Origin: Fidelibacterota bacterium
Lineage (GTDB): Bacteria > Marinisomatota > Marinisomatia > Marinisomatales > TCS56
Reading direction: 5' to 3'
NCBI GenBank assembly: GCA_030634675.1
Contig: DAOWAH010000068.1
Coordinates: forward strand, 1 to 7,510
DNA length: 7,510 bases
In this document: positions 5,110 through 7,510 of the stretch, piece by piece
Position numbering within the stretch: position 1 is the first letter of the stretch
Layout: each line of letters starts with the position of its first letter
Position numbers and translations under genes: made by a program
The notes under the pieces: model-generated
What the model saw: the letters and a program-made list of their open reading frames with translations, nothing else
Database searches by the model: none
What the model was told of the DNA's origin: nothing

Positions 5110-7510
5110 TTAAAATTGTTGTCCAAAAATAATGTGGTAATTCCAACCTGCCGGTTCCCCATCGCCACTAATATCATCAAATCCGTAGCCCATATCAAAC
5201 CCTAACATACCAATCATAGGCATAAAGAAACGAATTCCAAATCCAGCCGAGCGACGCAAATTAAGCGCCGAATTACGCGATACTAAAAATGGTTCTGTCA
5301 TCTGATGAGTTTCCCAAACATTCCCAGCTTCAGCAAAGGCAAAAATAAATACCGTTGGGTTATCCGAAAGAGGAAACCGGAATTCGGTGCCATATTTCAG
5401 CATGGCATTACCGCCAACCGGACGGCCATTGTATTGCGGGCCAATCGAATTATCGGGATAACCACGCAGCATATTTCCGTAGGGAATTCCACTGCCTCCC
5501 ATTATGAATTTCTCATCTAATGGAATCAATGAATGTTCCTCTTCACGGTCAGGTAAGGCATCGATGACGCCCATTTTTAAAGAACTGGTCAAAACAAATT
5601 TACTGAATGTAGGCGTATACCAATCCAAATTCAATATATGTTTATGATAATCCTCACTGCCTGGAAGCGGGCCGCCGGACAGGGTTGATTCCCAAACCAT
5701 CCGTGAACCACGGGTGGGAAATTCCGGATGATCACGACTTTCCCTGCTAATAATTTGGGTAATATTTATGCCAACAGTTTTTTCCGCCCCGGCTACATAG
5801 CGCTCAATGTCTTCCTGTGAACCGGTATAGGTTTTATTGACCCCGCGCACAACCCAGGTACCGCGAAAATAATCATCGGGCCACTTAAATCGACGTCCCC
5901 AGCGTAAAGAACCACCACGTAGTTCAATATCGAGTGGAAAGTAATAATAGGTAGACTGTCCCCGCAGGGTATAAAACAGGGAAAATCCAATCAGATTGCG
6001 GCTGTCGCGGACCATTGGATCGATGAAGCTTAAAGAATATGAACGGTATTTTGATGCCGGCGTGGTTTGTCCAATCGAATAGCGGGTACCGACATTAAAA
6101 TTGAGACTTAACTGCTGGCCATTACCACTTTTAAACGGCCGGGCCAGGTCAAAATTATTAAACTCCAGTCCGCCGCCGCCGGTCATGCCGTATTCACCGG
6201 TAAAGCCAATATTTGCATTAGCCCGATCCGAAGATCGTTCTTCCACGGTTATTTCAAGGTCAATTTCATCTTCATCGACCGGTATAACGTCCGGTACGAC
6301 ATTTCCAAAGTAATTCAGCAGATAAATCTTGCGTTGACTTTGAATCAATTTTTCCCGGTTAAATACATCGCCAGGATATATCATTAGTTCGCGACGGATA
6401 ACATTTTCACGGGTTTTTGTATTGCCCACGACGATTATATCCCGAACAGATACCTGGTGGTTTTCAACAATGGTGAAATTGATATCTAGCGAATCCTTGT
6501 TAACTGGTATCACCTGCGGCGTAATCTGACTATAGATATAGCCCCGGTCCATGTAAAGACCCTGCACACGGTCGTAAATAGCAAGATTGAAATCTTCCTC
6601 ACTGTAAATATCCCCACTTGATATATGCAGCCTGCGGCTCAATGCTTCATCAGTGAACAGACGGTTACCTTCCCAGGAAAAATTCCGGTAATGGTATTTT
6701 GGTCCTTCGTGAACTATAAGAGTAATAGCCATTCGGTTCTTTTTAGGGGTATATGAAATCGAATCATCCAAAATTGTAAAATCCCGATACCCCCGGTTCC
6801 GGTAAAATTGCTCTAATAAAGTCTTATCTTCATCAAATTTATCATCATCAAAATGGCTGCGCCAGAACAAATACCAGTGTTGTTGCTTAGTTTCTTTCAA
6901 AACACGTCTAAGACGAAAATCAGAGAAAGCTGAATTACCATCAATAATAATATTTTTGATTTTCACTTTACGATTCTCATTGATAGTAAAAACAATATCC
7001 CGGATTAATTCCGACTTCTGTTGATTAATTACTGGCGCTGATTTACCACGTTTGCGCTTTTTACTCTCCGGTCGCGGTGGAATGATTTCCCCTTTTATCT
7101 CAACCTGTAAATAGCCGTCCTCAATGTAAATATCACGGATTTTGCGAATTGTTTGCGAAATAGTTGCCGGTTGAATCCGCTGGCCAGTTACGAGCGTTAT
7201 CTCTTCTTCAAATTTTTTATCCCGGATTTTCTTATTGTTATCATAATGGACCCGGCCTAAAACATAATTTTCAACAACAACAATGGTAATGCGTACACCT
7301 TCTGTTGTTTCCTCGTCCAAGCGAATTTGTACATCGCTGAATACACCCAATTGCCATAAACGCTTAACTGCACGAGGAAAATCGCTCCCACTGATCTGCT
7401 GGTCTTGACTTAATCCACTGGTATAGCGAATTATACTGGAAGAAGTTATTGCATTACCCTCCACATTCACTTCAAGCAGAGTCATAGTGTTATCCTGCGA
7501 CTGCTGCCCA
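5110..7510 (-). CDS. bamA: Outer-membrane protein assembly factor BamA (5' end outside window)
   Basis: BamA is the Omp85 pore of the BAM complex, which folds beta-barrel proteins into the outer membrane. 799 residues are in view. The frame stays open past the first ATG (7485) to the edge, reading GQQSQDN before MTLLEVNVEGN, so the true start and signal peptide lie outside and 7485 is not the start. Counting from that Met, five POTRA domains are recognisable at about 1-73, 74-172, 173-262, 264-342 and 345-417. Repeated cues are V(E/D)GN..., a GY or GVF turn, and a closing strand. POTRA2 carries a basic insertion (136-160, SKKRKRGK). The barrel covers 418-791, with the loop-6 motif RGY (674-676) and a C-terminal Phe, the beta-signal for OMP insertion. 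The POTRA3 stretch with FWR and DDDKFDED resembles Bacteroidota BamA. It ends in tandem stops TAA TAG. Confidence 0.96.
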   Translation of the reverse strand, partial: GQQSQDNTMTLLEVNVEGNAITSSSIIRYTSGLSQDQQISGSDFPRAVKRLWQLGVFSDVQIRLDEETTEGVRITIVVVENYVLGRVHYDNNKKIRDKKFEEEITLVTGQRIQPATISQTIRKIRDIYIEDGYLQVEIKGEIIPPRPESKKRKRGKSAPVINQQKSELIRDIVFTINENRKVKIKNIIIDGNSAFSDFRLRRVLKETKQQHWYLFWRSHFDDDKFDEDKTLLEQFYRNRGYRDFTILDDSISYTPKKNRMAITLIVHEGPKYHYRNFSWEGNRLFTDEALSRRLHISSGDIYSEEDFNLAIYDRVQGLYMDRGYIYSQITPQVIPVNKDSLDINFTIVENHQVSVRDIIVVGNTKTRENVIRRELMIYPGDVFNREKLIQSQRKIYLLNYFGNVVPDVIPVDEDEIDLEITVEERSSDRANANIGFTGEYGMTGGGGLEFNNFDLARPFKSGNGQQLSLNFNVGTRYSIGQTTPASKYRSYSLSFIDPMVRDSRNLIGFSLFYTLRGQSTYYYFPLDIELRGGSLRWGRRFKWPDDYFRGTWVVRGVNKTYTGSQEDIERYVAGAEKTVGINITQIISRESRDHPEFPTRGSRMVWESTLSGGPLPGSEDYHKHILNLDWYTPTFSKFVLTSSLKMGVIDALPDREEEHSLIPLDEKFIMGGSGIPYGNMLRGYPDNSIGPQYNGRPVGGNAMLKYGTEFRFPLSDNPTVFIFAFAEAGNVWETHQMTEPFLVSRNSALNLRRSAGFGIRFFMPMIGMLGFDMGYGFDDISGDGEPAGWNYHIIFGQQF

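Noticed and set aside
5090..5146. Extended ompH start at 5146 overlapping bamA
   Set aside because: It would put 19 residues before the signal peptide and ignore the GGAGG plus GTG pair at 5100-5087.
4992..5198. 68-codon minus-strand frame across the bamA/ompH junction
   Set aside because: It is out of frame with two well-supported genes and has no domain; the junction is explained by the bamA tail and the ompH signal peptide.
7483..7485. ATG at 7485 as the bamA start
   Set aside because: The frame is open upstream to the window edge, the Met has no signal peptide after it, and POTRA1 starts immediately; the true start must be outside.

Overview
The window is an outer-membrane biogenesis and lipid A operon. 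All real genes lie on the minus strand and read from the right edge to the left: bamA (5' end cut off) - ompH/skp - lpxD - lpxC-fabZ (one fused gene) - lpxA - an unrecognised exported protein - dxr (3' end cut off). Gaps between successive genes are about 20, 2, 7, 2 and about 25 bases, and the last pair overlaps by 4 bases (ATGA), so the whole set looks co-transcribed. No gene-free stretch longer than 30 bases exists, and no internal promoter is evident. No RNA gene, mobile element, CRISPR array or horizontally acquired island was seen.

The organism is Gram-negative with a lipid A-bearing outer membrane. The LpxC-FabZ fusion, typical of the Bacteroidota/Chlorobiota/FCB superphylum, points to that group. 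So does a Gln directly after a Gly at the likely signal-peptidase site of all three exported proteins here (the 'Q-rule' known from Bacteroidetes). Moderate GC content does not narrow this further; species or phylum cannot be fixed from the sequence alone.

Region by region: 7510-5110 encodes the beta-barrel assembly machine core, and 5089-4559 its periplasmic OmpH/Skp-type chaperone. From 4556 to 1356 come the acyltransferases and deacetylase that make UDP-diacylglucosamine from UDP-GlcNAc (LpxA, LpxC, LpxD), with FabZ, which acts on the same 3-hydroxyacyl-ACP pool that LpxA and LpxD consume. Region 1330-614 holds a small exported, beta-rich protein of unknown function at the position where enterobacteria carry lpxB. 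Region 617-1 starts DXP reductoisomerase of the MEP isoprenoid pathway, which supplies undecaprenyl carrier lipid. In E. coli dxr lies upstream of bamA; here it lies downstream.

Most of this is well-known housekeeping biology, not a new system. The parts that deserve a second look are regulatory. (1) lpxA has no canonical start codon in front of its conserved N-terminus; an AUC sits at ideal distance from a good Shine-Dalgarno, and a small hairpin holds the SD, the lpxC-fabZ stop codon and the AUC together. (2) A terminator-like hairpin with a U-tract lies at the lpxA stop codon, inside the coding frame of the downstream unknown gene. (3) The unknown gene itself.
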